Shown: positions 43,878 through 53,221, numbered from the stretch's first letter. The stretch: DNA of 64,000 nucleotides from JAFLUQ01 sp964537995 (GCA_964537995.1 CAZICW010000001.1:1-64000); one strand, 5' to 3'. The notes: generated by a model from the letters alone, not told the origin. Made by a program: numbers and translations.

Positions 43878-44978
43878 ATGAGAAACACAAGCATACTTTT
43901 CACCTTCATAATAGCCTTCGTCGTAACCTTCCTGCTGACGCCGTGGGTTAAAAAGCTGGCGTTCAAGGTCGGCGCGGTTGACGTTCCGAAGGACGAGCGG
44001 AGAATGCACAAAAAGCCGACGGCTCTACTCGGCGGTTTGGCGATATTCGCGGGCTTTGTCGCGGCGGCGCTTGTCTATGTGCCGATGACCAGGAGCTTTC
44101 TGGGCATTTTGGCGGGCGCGGTCATAATTGTCGTGCTTGGTTTTTTCGATGACATATACGCTCTCGGCCCGAAGCTGAAGCTGCTTGTTCAGATAATCGC
44201 GGCGCTCATTCCCGTACTCTGCGGCGTGAGAATCGACATAATAAAGGTTCCCGAATTTATAGACGCCTACGGCTACCTCGATTTGGGATATTTTTCAATT
44301 CCGCTGACCATACTTTGGATTGCGGGAGTTACAAACGCGATGAACCTGCTTGACGGTCTTGACGGACTGGCGTGCGGCGTTTCATCAATATCATCGCTGA
44401 CAATTCTCTGCATAGCTCTGCTTGTGGGCGAACCGAGCATTGCCTTTGCGACGGCGGCTCTTGCGGGGGCGTGTTTCGGCTTTTTGCCTTACAATTTCAA
44501 TCCCGCAAAGCTGTTTATGGGCGATACGGGCGCGCTTTTCCTCGGATATATGCTTGCGACGCTCTCGGTTACGGGGCTGTTCAAGGGCTATGCCGTAATA
44601 AGCATCGCCGTGCCGTTCCTCATTCTCGGACTTCCGATATTCGACACGGTTTCCGCAATGCTGCGCCGCGCCAAAAATCACCGCCCGATAATGAGTCCCG
44701 ACCGCGCGCATCTTCATCACAGACTTGTAGACGCGGGATTGAGTCAAAAGCAGGCGGTTATCGTGATTTATGCAATGTGCGCGCTGCTCTGCCTGACGGC
44801 GGTGCTGCTGATATGGACGGGAGCGGTAAGTCCGTTTGCGCTTTTGATTGTGCTTGCGGCGTTTGTGCTGTTCCTAACCTTTGTTCCGAGCTTTTCCCGT
44901 CTGTTTCAGGGCGATGACGCTGACGCGGACGAAGACGAAAAAGAGCAAAAAAAATCGAAAGGAGGCGGCGCAAGGTAA
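43878..44978 (+). CDS. tagO: Undecaprenyl-phosphate GlcNAc-1-phosphate transferase (TagO/WecA-like)
   Basis: This 366-residue polytopic enzyme moves GlcNAc-1-phosphate from UDP-GlcNAc to undecaprenyl phosphate, starting wall teichoic acid or other cell-surface polymers. It has about ten to eleven helices. The family motifs are GFFDDIYALGPKLKL (near 93-107), NAMNLLDGLDGLACG (near 154-168) and the HLHHRL histidine motif near residue 278. The C-terminal 20 residues are very acidic then basic, a cytoplasmic tail. It is followed directly by a UDP-GlcNAc 2-epimerase, so the pair probably feeds the same surface polymer. Confidence 0.93.
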   Translation: MRNTSILFTFIIAFVVTFLLTPWVKKLAFKVGAVDVPKDERRMHKKPTALLGGLAIFAGFVAAALVYVPMTRSFLGILAGAVIIVVLGFFDDIYALGPKLKLLVQIIAALIPVLCGVRIDIIKVPEFIDAYGYLDLGYFSIPLTILWIAGVTNAMNLLDGLDGLACGVSSISSLTILCIALLVGEPSIAFATAALAGACFGFLPYNFNPAKLFMGDTGALFLGYMLATLSVTGLFKGYAVISIAVPFLILGLPIFDTVSAMLRRAKNHRPIMSPDRAHLHHRLVDAGLSQKQAVIVIYAMCALLCLTAVLLIWTGAVSPFALLIVLAAFVLFLTFVPSFSRLFQGDDADADEDEKEQKKSKGGGAR

Positions 44979-44981
44979 GCT

Positions 44982-46136
44982 TTGCGCATCAAGTCCATGA
45001 TAAAAATATTCACCGTATTCGGCACACGTCCCGAAGCCATAAAAATGGCTCCGCTTGTACATGAGCTGAGAAAACGTCCCGAGGTAAAATGTATGGTCTG
45101 CGTAACGGCGCAGCACCGTCAGATGCTGGACATGGTGCTTAACCTGTTCAAAATCACCCCGGATTTCGACCTTGACATAATGAAGGAACGCCAGACCCTT
45201 GCCGGAATAACTACCCGCGCTCTTTCGGGGCTTGAAGAAGTTTTCCGCGAGGAAAGACCCGATCTTGTTCTGGTTCACGGCGACACAACAACGACATTTT
45301 CCGGCGCGCTGGCCGCTTACTATAATCAGATAAAGGTCGGCCACGTTGAAGCGGGGCTTCGTACGGGCGACAAATATTTTCCTTTTCCCGAGGAAATGAA
45401 CAGAAAAATGACCGCCGCAATCGCCGACCTGCACTTTGCGCCGACGGTCAGCAATCGGCGTAATCTTCTGAACGAGGGCGTTCCCGCCGACAGAATCTTT
45501 GTCACGGGCAACACCGTCATCGACGCCTTTGCGACCACAATAAAGAAAGATTTTTCCTTTGCGGGAACTCCGCTTGAAAATATAGACTGGAGCAGGCGCG
45601 TTATACTTATGACAGCCCATCGCCGCGAAAATTTGGGCGAGCCGCTGCGTAACATCTGCCGCGCCGCCGCCGGTATAGTACGCTCCTTCCCCGACGTGGA
45701 GCTTGTTTATCCCGTGCATCTCAATCCTGCCGTTCAGGACGTGGCGAATGAAATTCTCGGCGGAATGCCGAGGGTTCATCTTGTTGAGCCTTTGGATGTG
45801 GACGTACTCCACAACGCCATGAGCCGTTGCTTCCTTGTAATGACCGACAGCGGCGGACTTCAGGAGGAAGCTCCGGCTCTCGGAAAGCCCGTGCTTGTGC
45901 TGCGAGGCGAAACGGAGCGTCCCGAAGCCGCCGAAGCCGGAACCGTAAAGATTGCCGGTGTCAGCGAGGAGGTCATATATTCCCTTGCGTACCAGCTTCT
46001 GACCGACGACGAGGAATATTCCCGCATGAGCCGCGCGGTAAATCCTTACGGCGACGGAAACGCCAGCCGCCGCATTGCCGACGCCATACTTTATCATTTC
46101 GGCATACGCGAGGAGCCTCCCGCCCAATGGCTGTAA
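44982..46136 (+). CDS. wecB: UDP-N-acetylglucosamine 2-epimerase (non-hydrolysing)
   Basis: This 384-residue enzyme converts UDP-GlcNAc to UDP-ManNAc, the precursor for teichoic acid linkage units and other ManNAc-containing polymers (MnaA/WecB family). The diagnostic start is FTVFGTRPEAIKMAPLV. The HGDTTTTFSGALAAYY, HVEAGLRTGD and TMTDSGGLQEEAPALGKP-like MTDSGGLQEEA motifs follow. The TTG at 44982, with AAGG six bases upstream, is the likely start. The ATG at 44997 gives the more common N-terminus but has no ribosome-binding site. It lies only 3 nt after tagO and is therefore coupled. Confidence 0.95.
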   Translation: MRIKSMIKIFTVFGTRPEAIKMAPLVHELRKRPEVKCMVCVTAQHRQMLDMVLNLFKITPDFDLDIMKERQTLAGITTRALSGLEEVFREERPDLVLVHGDTTTTFSGALAAYYNQIKVGHVEAGLRTGDKYFPFPEEMNRKMTAAIADLHFAPTVSNRRNLLNEGVPADRIFVTGNTVIDAFATTIKKDFSFAGTPLENIDWSRRVILMTAHRRENLGEPLRNICRAAAGIVRSFPDVELVYPVHLNPAVQDVANEILGGMPRVHLVEPLDVDVLHNAMSRCFLVMTDSGGLQEEAPALGKPVLVLRGETERPEAAEAGTVKIAGVSEEVIYSLAYQLLTDDEEYSRMSRAVNPYGDGNASRRIADAILYHFGIREEPPAQWL

Positions 46137-46179
46137 ATTATAGGAACCGATTTTTATGACAAATTGGCAAAATTGACTA

Positions 46180-46208
46180 TTGTAAAAGCTTTTTTGTTGC
46201 TGTATAAT
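46180..46208 (+). promoter_or_regulatory. Sigma-A promoter of the atp operon
   Basis: TTGTAA and TATAAT are separated by 17 nt, about 22 nt upstream of the atpZ start. Confidence 0.65.
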
Positions 46209-46230
46209 ATCAAACAAAGGTTGGAGAATA

Positions 46231-46467
46231 ATGAAAAAATCTAATCTTGCCGGCGCGTTTTCTATGATTGTTCAGTTCGGAATATCGGTAATAACGCCGA
46301 TGCTGCTTTGCATATTCGCCGCGGTTTGGCTGAAGAACCGTTTCGGTCTCGGCGACCGGATCGTGCTTGTCGGGTTGCTGCTCGGCGTCGGAAGCGGAAT
46401 CGTCGGTATGTTCAAGGCGATAAAGCAAATGGCAAAGCTTGCCGAAAAGGAGGACGACGATGCTTAA
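46231..46467 (+). CDS. atpZ: AtpZ/AtpI-like F-ATPase assembly protein
   Basis: This 78-residue protein has two membrane helices in hairpin form and a charged C-terminus. It matches AtpZ, the small protein encoded first in many Firmicutes atp operons, which helps c-ring assembly and magnesium handling. The sequence pattern MIVQFGISVITPMLL...LLGVGSGIVGMFKAIKQM is typical. Its stop codon lies inside the beginning of the next gene, so the two overlap. Confidence 0.82.
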   Translation: MKKSNLAGAFSMIVQFGISVITPMLLCIFAAVWLKNRFGLGDRIVLVGLLLGVGSGIVGMFKAIKQMAKLAEKEDDDA

Positions 46468-46867
46468 TCCTCAGTTAAAAAAACAGGTCGGGGAAATTCT
46501 TGCGGCAGTCGCCGTTATGGGATTTTTACAGCTTGCGGTGTTCTTTGTTGTAGGCCGCTTCGTATCCGTCGGTTTTCTCTCCGCTTTTTTGGGAACGCTT
46601 GTCGGCTGCCTGCTGGCGTCGCTGAATATTATACTTTTGGCAAGAAATATTGAAAAATCCGTTGATAAAAATGAAAAGGGCGCACAGTATTCCATGAGCC
46701 TCGGCTATATGCTGCGGCTTGCTCTGACTGCCGTTGTGATTTTCGCGGCGATAAAGCTGCCTCAGCTTGTGAATTTATGGGCTGTGATTATTCCTCTCAT
46801 TTTTCCGCGAATAGCCATAATGGTTATAAACCTTAAATTCAAAAAGCAAGGAGACGGTAATTCATGA
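46460..46867 (+). CDS. atpI: ATP synthase subunit I-like protein (AtpI)
   Basis: This 135-residue protein has four predicted membrane helices and resembles ATP synthase I/UncI, an assembly factor for the c-ring. AAGGAGG precedes the ATG at 46460, which overlaps atpZ by 8 nt. The longer reading upstream was rejected because it lacks a ribosome-binding site. Its stop overlaps the atpB start (ATGA), so the genes are coupled. Confidence 0.8.
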   Translation: MLNPQLKKQVGEILAAVAVMGFLQLAVFFVVGRFVSVGFLSAFLGTLVGCLLASLNIILLARNIEKSVDKNEKGAQYSMSLGYMLRLALTAVVIFAAIKLPQLVNLWAVIIPLIFPRIAIMVINLKFKKQGDGNS

Positions 46868-47598
46868 ATGTTGAGGTAAACGGTCCGAAGATACTGTTTG
46901 AAATTCCGCTGTTCGGCGGCATAGGCGTTTCGGAAACCATCGTAAATTCATGGATTGTGATGGCTGTAATAGCTCTTGTCTGCTTTTTCCTCGGACGCAA
47001 CCTTTCGGTGCGCAATCCGAGCAAGCGTCAGCTTGTGGCGGAGAAAGCGGTTACTATGATAACCGATCTCGTCAAGAGCGTTATGGGCGAAAGGAACGCG
47101 GGCTATGCGCCGTATATAGGCACGCTGCTGCTGTTCTCCGCCGTATCGTCGCTCAGCTCCCTGACGGGGCTGCGTCCGCCGACGGCGGATTTGGCGACAA
47201 CGCTCGGGTGGGCGCTTGTAACCTTTGTTATGGTGCAGGCTGTAAACATAAAGCACCACGGCGTGGGCGGCTGGCTTAAAAGCTTTACGAAGCCGATTTT
47301 CGTTATGACCCCGCTGAATATCATCAGCGAAATCGCGAACCCGATTTCAATGGCGTTTCGTCATTTCGGGAACATCGCTTCGGGGCTTGTAATAACCTCG
47401 CTTATCTATTCGGCGCTTGCCGCGCTCAGCGGTCTTATTCTCGGCTTGGTGCCAAGCGAATTTATAGCGAGCATCCCGATTTTCCAAGTCGGCTTGCCGG
47501 CGTTTCTTTCGATATATTTCGACCTGTTCACAAGCGTTTTGCAGGCATATATTTTCTCTATGCTGACAATGGTATTTGTCAGCGGAGCGCAGGACTGA
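46864..47598 (+). CDS. atpB: F-type ATP synthase subunit a
   Basis: Subunit a is the membrane stator that forms the ion path beside the c-ring. The 244-residue protein has five to six helices. The essential arginine is R166 in PISMAFRHFGN, and the surrounding FVMTPLNIISEIANPIS and the C-terminal IYFDLFTSVLQAYIFSMLTMVFV are family-typical. The start overlaps the stop of the preceding gene by four bases. With the sodium-type c subunit next to it, the ion is probably Na+. Confidence 0.96.
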   Translation: MNVEVNGPKILFEIPLFGGIGVSETIVNSWIVMAVIALVCFFLGRNLSVRNPSKRQLVAEKAVTMITDLVKSVMGERNAGYAPYIGTLLLFSAVSSLSSLTGLRPPTADLATTLGWALVTFVMVQAVNIKHHGVGGWLKSFTKPIFVMTPLNIISEIANPISMAFRHFGNIASGLVITSLIYSALAALSGLILGLVPSEFIASIPIFQVGLPAFLSIYFDLFTSVLQAYIFSMLTMVFVSGAQD

Positions 47599-47683
47599 AC
47601 GATGATAATTTGACTGCGCAAAAGTCCGGCTTTTGCACGGTCTGTTTATAAACAATCTATATTTTAATCGGAGGTAATCAGTT

Positions 47684-47938
47684 ATGGAAAGAGCAATAGT
47701 ATTGGCGGCGTCGGCAATCGGCGCGGGACTTGCAATGATAGCGGGCATAGGCCCCGGCGTAGGTCAGGGCTTTGCCGCAGGCAAAGGCGCCGAGGCGGTA
47801 GGCCGTCAGCCCGAAGCCAAGGGCGACATAACAACAACCATGCTTCTCGGCTGCGCCGTTGCGGAATCGACGGGTATCTACGGCTTGGTTGTGGCGCTTA
47901 TTCTTCTCTTTGCGAATCCGCTTGTTAAGCTCCTGTAG
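47684..47938 (+). CDS. atpE: F-type ATP synthase subunit c, sodium-type signature
   Basis: Subunit c is an 84-residue two-helix hairpin that forms the rotor ring. Glu61 is the ion-binding carboxylate. Gln28, Val59, Glu61, Ser62, Thr63 and Tyr66 match the full Na+-coordination set of the Ilyobacter c-ring (Q32, V63, E65, S66, T67, Y70, offset 4). The polar loop RQPEAKGDI is typical. GGAGG precedes the ATG. An 85-nt gap before it may allow higher expression, as expected for a subunit needed in 10 or more copies. Confidence 0.97.
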   Translation: MERAIVLAASAIGAGLAMIAGIGPGVGQGFAAGKGAEAVGRQPEAKGDITTTMLLGCAVAESTGIYGLVVALILLFANPLVKLL

Positions 47939-47977
47939 GCTTTCCTTCTTATTTAAAAATAAGTTAGGAGGATATTC

Positions 47978-48490
47978 ATGAGCAAATATTTGGATTTTGT
48001 AACAATTCCGCCGGATGTCTGGTCGCTTATTTTTACTTGGTGCAATCTTCTGATACTGTTCCTTTTGGTGCGTCATTTTTTGTTCAAGCCCGTACAGAAA
48101 ATTCTTAAGCAGCGCGACGACGAGGTACGAGAAATGTACCAAAAGGCAGAGGTTGCCGAAACGAACGCGAAGGCTATGGAAACCGAATATACGCAAAAGC
48201 TCCGTGACGCGAAGAACGAAGCCGGCCGCATAATGCAGGAGGCGACAAAGTCCGCCCGTGAGCACGGCGACGAAATCCTGAACGAAGCCCGCACCAAGGC
48301 TGCCGGAATGATAAACAAGGCGGAAGCTCAAATCGAACAGGAGCGGGAAACCGCCGTCAGCGAGCTTCGGACGCAGGTCGCCGACATGGCTGTCGCCATC
48401 GCGGAAAAGGTTATCGAGAAGGAAATCGACCCGCAAATCCATGCCCGTCTTGTTGATGATTTTATTAACAGTGAGGTTGAGTGCCGATGA
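47978..48490 (+). CDS. atpF: F-type ATP synthase subunit b
   Basis: Subunit b is the peripheral stalk protein. The 170-residue protein has one N-terminal membrane helix (about 15-32, FTWCNLLILFLLVRHFLF). A long charged coiled coil (about 40-150) follows and contacts the delta subunit at the top of F1. It overlaps the atpH start by four bases (ATGA). Confidence 0.96.
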   Translation: MSKYLDFVTIPPDVWSLIFTWCNLLILFLLVRHFLFKPVQKILKQRDDEVREMYQKAEVAETNAKAMETEYTQKLRDAKNEAGRIMQEATKSAREHGDEILNEARTKAAGMINKAEAQIEQERETAVSELRTQVADMAVAIAEKVIEKEIDPQIHARLVDDFINSEVECR

Positions 48491-49014
48491 GGGAAACTGG
48501 AACGGTTTACGGGAACTCTCTTTACGCGCTTGCGGCGGAGGAAGGTATTGCCGAGGAAATAAAGGCTCAGCTTGATGTGCTGTCGGAAATTTATTCCGAA
48601 TCGGGCGATTTTTTCTCAATGCTGGACGCGCCTCAGCTTCAAAAAGAAGAAAAACTCAAGGTGGCCGACGCGGTTTTTGACGGCTGCCATCCCTACATTA
48701 TAAACACGATTAAGCTTTTGATTGAAAACCGTAATATTTCCGCCTTCGGCTATCTTGTAAAAGCCTACGAAAAGGCATATAACAAGGCGAACGGAATCGA
48801 AAAGGCCACAGCGGTGACCGCCGTTCCTCTTGACGAAGGGGCGAAAGAGGCTCTCCGTCAAAAGCTCGAAAAGCTTACGGGCAAGAAAATTATCCTCAAC
48901 AGCAAGGTTGATCCGTCCATACTCGGCGGCGTCGTTATCCGCGCCGACGGAATGCAGATTGACGGCGGCGTAAAGGGTCGGCTGGAAGAAATCAAGAAAG
49001 AAATTGTTAGGTAG
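48487..49014 (+). CDS. atpH: F-type ATP synthase subunit delta
   Basis: Delta links the b stalk to the alpha-beta head. The 175-residue protein has the N-terminal Y-x-N/S-LYALAAEEG pattern and the C-terminal VDPSILGGVVIRADGMQIDGGVKGRLEEI motif, both diagnostic for OSCP/delta. The ATG at 48487 has GAGG upstream. An in-frame GTG two codons earlier is less likely. It is directly followed by atpA. Confidence 0.95.
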   Translation: MRETGTVYGNSLYALAAEEGIAEEIKAQLDVLSEIYSESGDFFSMLDAPQLQKEEKLKVADAVFDGCHPYIINTIKLLIENRNISAFGYLVKAYEKAYNKANGIEKATAVTAVPLDEGAKEALRQKLEKLTGKKIILNSKVDPSILGGVVIRADGMQIDGGVKGRLEEIKKEIVR

Positions 49015-50538
49015 GTGGACAAATTGCAGCTTAAACCTGATGAAATAAGCAAGGTCATAAAGGATAGAATAAAAAATTATTCCAATAAGGTGGAGCAAAA
49101 AGAAACAGGCTATGTGATTGAGGTCGGCGACGGCATCGCAAAGGTTCACGGTCTTGAAAACTGTATGGCGAATGAGCTTGTCGAATTTGAAAACGGCGAG
49201 TATGCCATGGCGCTCAACCTTGAAGAAACGGTTGTAAGCTTGGTAATTCTGGGCAGCGACGAAGGCATCCATGAGGGCAGCGTTGTAAAACGGACAGGCA
49301 GAGTTGTGAGCGTCCCTGTCGGCGAAGCAATGATCGGAAGGGTTGTGAACGCGCTCGGTCAGCCCGTAGACGGCAAGGGTCCGATTAACACCAATGAGAC
49401 TCGCCCGATTGAAAGTCCGGCCCCGGGAATAATCGAAAGAGAAAGCGTAAGCGTTCCGCTCCAGACGGGTATAAAGGCAATCGACGCGATGATTCCCATA
49501 GGACGCGGTCAGCGTGAGCTTATAATCGGCGACCGTCAAACCGGTAAAACAACCATAGGCATCGACACCATTATAAATCAGAAGGGTCAGAACGTAATCT
49601 GTGTCTATGTCGCCATAGGTCAAAAAAATTCAACCGTTGCCCAGCTTGTCGATACGCTGACAAAGAGCGGCGCAATGGATTATACGATTGTTGTTTCCTC
49701 AACGGCAAGCGAGCTCAGTCCGCTTCAGTATATCGCTCCTTACGCCGGCTGCGCTATGGGCGAGTATTTTATGTACAAGGGCAAGGATGTTTTGGTCGTG
49801 TATGACGACCTCAGCAAGCACGCCGTCGCTTACCGCGCGCTTTCCCTGCTCATACGCCGTCCTCCGGGACGTGAGGCATATCCCGGCGACGTATTCTATC
49901 TCCATTCCCGCCTTCTGGAGCGTGCGGCACGGCTTGCTCCCGAGTACGGCGGCGGCAGCCTTACGGCTTTGCCTATAATCGAAACTCAGGCCGGCGATGT
50001 CTCCGCCTATATCCCGACGAATGTAATTTCAATCACCGACGGTCAGATTTTCCTTGAGACAGAGCTTTTTCACAGCGGCATTATGCCTGCCGTGAACCCC
50101 GGCATCAGCGTCAGCCGCGTCGGCGGCAACGCACAGCTCAAAGCAATGAAAAAGGTTGCCGGCACGCTTAAGCTTGCCTATGCCCAATACCGTGAGCTTC
50201 AGTCGTTTGCCCAGTTCGGCTCCGACCTCGACGCCGACACAAAGTCCCGTCTCGACCAAGGCGCACGCATAGTTGAGGTGCTTAAGCAGGATAGAAACTC
50301 TCCCGTTTCGGTTGAAAACCAAATTTTGATAATTTACGCGGTTGTAAACGGTTATCTCGCGCCGATAAAGGTCGAGGACATACGCGATTTCGAAGCGGCT
50401 CTGTTCAGCTATGCCGAATCAACCTATCCCGACATTTATAAAAATATTGCCGAAACAGGCGCGCTCAGTCCCGAAACCGAGGAAATGGTAAAGTCGGCGA
50501 TAACCGAGTGTCGCAGCAGCTTCCTTGAAACGAGGTAA
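49015..50538 (+). CDS. atpA: F-type ATP synthase subunit alpha
   Basis: Alpha is the nucleotide-binding, non-catalytic head subunit. The 507-residue protein has Walker A GDRQTGKTTI near 169-178, the VYDDLSKHAVAYR segment and a C-terminal SYAESTYPDIYKNIAETGALSPE. The GTG at 49015 directly follows the delta stop. A TTG at 49024 has a better AGGTGG and gives the common N-terminus QLKPDEIS, so it may be the true start. The difference is three residues. Confidence 0.97.
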   Translation: MDKLQLKPDEISKVIKDRIKNYSNKVEQKETGYVIEVGDGIAKVHGLENCMANELVEFENGEYAMALNLEETVVSLVILGSDEGIHEGSVVKRTGRVVSVPVGEAMIGRVVNALGQPVDGKGPINTNETRPIESPAPGIIERESVSVPLQTGIKAIDAMIPIGRGQRELIIGDRQTGKTTIGIDTIINQKGQNVICVYVAIGQKNSTVAQLVDTLTKSGAMDYTIVVSSTASELSPLQYIAPYAGCAMGEYFMYKGKDVLVVYDDLSKHAVAYRALSLLIRRPPGREAYPGDVFYLHSRLLERAARLAPEYGGGSLTALPIIETQAGDVSAYIPTNVISITDGQIFLETELFHSGIMPAVNPGISVSRVGGNAQLKAMKKVAGTLKLAYAQYRELQSFAQFGSDLDADTKSRLDQGARIVEVLKQDRNSPVSVENQILIIYAVVNGYLAPIKVEDIRDFEAALFSYAESTYPDIYKNIAETGALSPETEEMVKSAITECRSSFLETR

Positions 50539-50544
50539 ACGGCT

Positions 50545-51378
50545 ATGGCAGAATCAATGAAGGCTATAAAAAGCCGGATAAGAAGCATTGAAAGCACACG
50601 CCAAATAACAAAGGCAATGGAACTGGTAGCGACGGGAAAGCTGCGCCACGCGAAGGAAAGAATCGAACACAGCCGCCCCTTCTTCAAAATTTTACAGGAC
50701 ACGCTTTCCGACATTCAGCGCGGCAACAAGGACTTTTCCTCGCCCTTCACCCGCCCCTCCGAGGGCAAACGCACCTGCCGCATAATAATCGCCGGCGATC
50801 GCGGACTTGCGGGCGGCTATAACAGCAATCTGTTCAAGGCGGCGGCAGCCGAGGAGGGCGATTTGATACTTCCTATAGGGCGCAAAGCGGTGGAGCTTTA
50901 CCGCCGCAAGGGATTTGCTATCATCAACGACGACTATGCCGTCGCCGATGACGTATCCCTCGGAAACTGCGGAGCTATGGGCGAAGAAATCGGCAAGGCT
51001 TTCCTTCGCGGTGATTTTGACCGCTTGACCGTAAGCTATACCTCGTTTGTGAACGTACTCACTCAGGTTCCCGCGTCAATTGAAATTCTTCCCATACGCA
51101 GAGACGGCGGCGAAAGCGGGAAATCCGGTCTTATAATTTACGAGCCGTCGGCGGAAGCCGTTTTTAACAGCATAGTTCCGCAGTATATCAGCGGCATAAT
51201 TTACGGCGCTCTCTGCGAATCAATAGCGTCGGAGCTGAGCGCCCGAAGGAGCGCAATGGAGGCGGCCAATAAAAACGCCGACGAAATGATTTCCTCTCTG
51301 AGTCTCAAATACAACCGCGCGCGTCAGGCGTCGATAACTCAGGAAATCACGGAAATTGTCGCCGGCAGCGAGGTTTAA
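50545..51378 (+). CDS. atpG: F-type ATP synthase subunit gamma
   Basis: Gamma is the central rotating shaft. The 277-residue protein starts with IKSRIRSIESTRQITKAMELVATGKLR, and contains the GDRGLAGGYNSN motif near 85-96. The C-terminal coiled-coil partner is SARRSAMEAANKNADEMI...YNRARQASITQEITEIVAG. Both are diagnostic. The start is 6 nt after atpA. Confidence 0.96.
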   Translation: MAESMKAIKSRIRSIESTRQITKAMELVATGKLRHAKERIEHSRPFFKILQDTLSDIQRGNKDFSSPFTRPSEGKRTCRIIIAGDRGLAGGYNSNLFKAAAAEEGDLILPIGRKAVELYRRKGFAIINDDYAVADDVSLGNCGAMGEEIGKAFLRGDFDRLTVSYTSFVNVLTQVPASIEILPIRRDGGESGKSGLIIYEPSAEAVFNSIVPQYISGIIYGALCESIASELSARRSAMEAANKNADEMISSLSLKYNRARQASITQEITEIVAGSEV

Positions 51379-51405
51379 AAATCCAAAATGAAGGAAGGAT
51401 ATAAC

Positions 51406-52794
51406 ATGAGTAAAGGAAAGGTAATTTCCGTAATCGGTCCCGTTCTCGATATAAGGTTTCCCGAAGGCAGCCTTCCGAATTTGCTCAATGCCATAGAGGT
51501 CAACCGCGGCGGAGATAAAAAAATGATTGCCGAGGCGGTTCAGCATATCGGCGACGATGTTGTGCGCTGCATAGCAATGAGCAGCACCGACGGTCTTGTT
51601 CGCGGCGCGGAGGCCGTTGACACGGGCGCGCCGATAAACGTACCCGTAGGCGACTGTACGCTCGGAAGAATGTTCAATCTTCTGGGCGAGCCTATAGACA
51701 ATCTTCCCGCTCCGGAAGCCAAGGAACACTGGAGTATACACCGCAGCGCCCCCGCCTACGACGAGCAGGCGGGCACAACGGAAATCCTCGAAACGGGAAT
51801 CAAGGTTGTAGACCTCATCTGCCCCTATGCCAAGGGCGGGAAAATCGGTCTTTTCGGCGGCGCGGGCGTAGGAAAAACCGTTCTTATTATGGAGCTTATC
51901 AACAATGTCGCCAAGCAGCACGGCGGAATCAGCGTATTCACGGGCGTCGGCGAACGCACACGCGAGGGCAACGACCTCTATAACGAAATGAAGGAGAGCG
52001 GCGTGCTGAACAAAACCGCGTTGGTTTACGGTCAGATGAACGAACCGCCCGGAGCGAGAATGAGAGTCGGTCTGAGCGGACTGACAATGGCGGAATACTT
52101 CCGCGACAAAGAAGGACAGGATGTGCTTCTGTTCATTGACAATATTTTCCGTTTTACTCAGGCGGGCAGCGAGGTAAGCGCCCTTCTCGGACGTATGCCC
52201 TCCGCCGTCGGCTATCAGCCTACGCTTGCCACGGAAATGGGCGCTCTTCAAGAGCGTATAACCTCAACGAAAAAAGGCTCTATCACCTCTGTTCAGGCGG
52301 TCTATGTTCCCGCCGACGATTTGACGGACCCCGCGCCGGCGACCACCTTTGCCCATTTGGACGCCACAACCGTGCTTTCGCGCCAAATCGCGTCGCAGGG
52401 CATTTATCCCGCGGTTGACCCGCTGGATTCTACATCGCGCATACTTTCTCCCGATGTTGTCGGCGAGGAGCATTACGAGGTCGCGAGAAGCGTTCAGCGT
52501 ATGCTTCAACGCTACAACGAGCTTCAGGATATAATTGCCATCATGGGTATGGACGAGCTGAGCGAGGACGACAAGCTCACCGTCAGCCGCGCAAGAAAGG
52601 TTCAGCGTTTCCTGTCGCAGCCGTTCAGCGTTGCCGAGCAGTTCACCGGCATGACGGGCAAGTATGTTCCCGTCAATGAAACCGTGCGCGGCTTCAAGGA
52701 AATAATTGAAGGCAAGCACGACGATTTGCCCGAATCCGCTTTCCTTTTCGCCGGAACAATCGACGAGGTCGTTGAAAAGGCGAAAAATGGCTAA
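51406..52794 (+). CDS. atpD: F-type ATP synthase subunit beta
   Basis: Beta is the catalytic subunit. The 462-residue protein has Walker A GGAGVGKTVLI near 149-159. The catalytic GERTREGNDLY near 183-193 and the VLLFIDNIFRFTQAGSEVSALLGRMPSAVGY segment follow. The ATG at 51406 has AAGGAAGG at good spacing, and an upstream in-frame ATG lacks one. It lies 27 nt after atpG. Confidence 0.98.
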   Translation: MSKGKVISVIGPVLDIRFPEGSLPNLLNAIEVNRGGDKKMIAEAVQHIGDDVVRCIAMSSTDGLVRGAEAVDTGAPINVPVGDCTLGRMFNLLGEPIDNLPAPEAKEHWSIHRSAPAYDEQAGTTEILETGIKVVDLICPYAKGGKIGLFGGAGVGKTVLIMELINNVAKQHGGISVFTGVGERTREGNDLYNEMKESGVLNKTALVYGQMNEPPGARMRVGLSGLTMAEYFRDKEGQDVLLFIDNIFRFTQAGSEVSALLGRMPSAVGYQPTLATEMGALQERITSTKKGSITSVQAVYVPADDLTDPAPATTFAHLDATTVLSRQIASQGIYPAVDPLDSTSRILSPDVVGEEHYEVARSVQRMLQRYNELQDIIAIMGMDELSEDDKLTVSRARKVQRFLSQPFSVAEQFTGMTGKYVPVNETVRGFKEIIEGKHDDLPESAFLFAGTIDEVVEKAKNG

Positions 52795-52811
52795 GAAAGG
52801 CTGTGAAGTTT

Positions 52812-53213
52812 ATGGAATTTCAGCTTCAGATAGCAACTCCCGACGGGCTTCTCTATGACGGCCCCGCCAAAAAGGTCATAACCCGTACAACCGAAGGCGA
52901 CGTGGGAATCCTTGCGCGCCACAGCGACTATGTCGCTCCGCTCGACGTCGGTAAAACAAAGGTCATGTTTCCCGACGGCGCCGTCCGTATCGGCTCCTCG
53001 AACCGCGGAATGATAAGCGTCAGCGGCGGAGTCGTGCGAATTGTGGCAATAACCTTTGAATGGGCGGACGAAATTGACCTTGAGCGCGCCGAACGCGCCG
53101 CGGAGAAAGCGCGGGAGCGTATGCGGAAAAAGCAGGGCGACAACGAGCTGCGCTTGGCGGAATATAAGCTCAAGCGCGCGCTCAACAGAATAAACGTATA
53201 TAACGGGAAGTAA
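52812..53213 (+). CDS. atpC: F-type ATP synthase subunit epsilon
   Basis: Epsilon is a 133-residue regulator and coupling subunit with an N-terminal beta-sandwich (IATPDGLLYDGPAKKVI, TTEGDVGILARHSDYVAPL) and a C-terminal helical hairpin. The hairpin is Ala/Glu/Arg-rich (RAERAAEKARERM). ATG 52812 is about 10 nt from AAAGG, and the in-frame GTG at 52803 is too close to that site. It is the last gene of the operon, followed by a strong terminator. Confidence 0.95.
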   Translation: MEFQLQIATPDGLLYDGPAKKVITRTTEGDVGILARHSDYVAPLDVGKTKVMFPDGAVRIGSSNRGMISVSGGVVRIVAITFEWADEIDLERAERAAEKARERMRKKQGDNELRLAEYKLKRALNRINVYNGK

Positions 53214-53221
53214 AACAGTAA

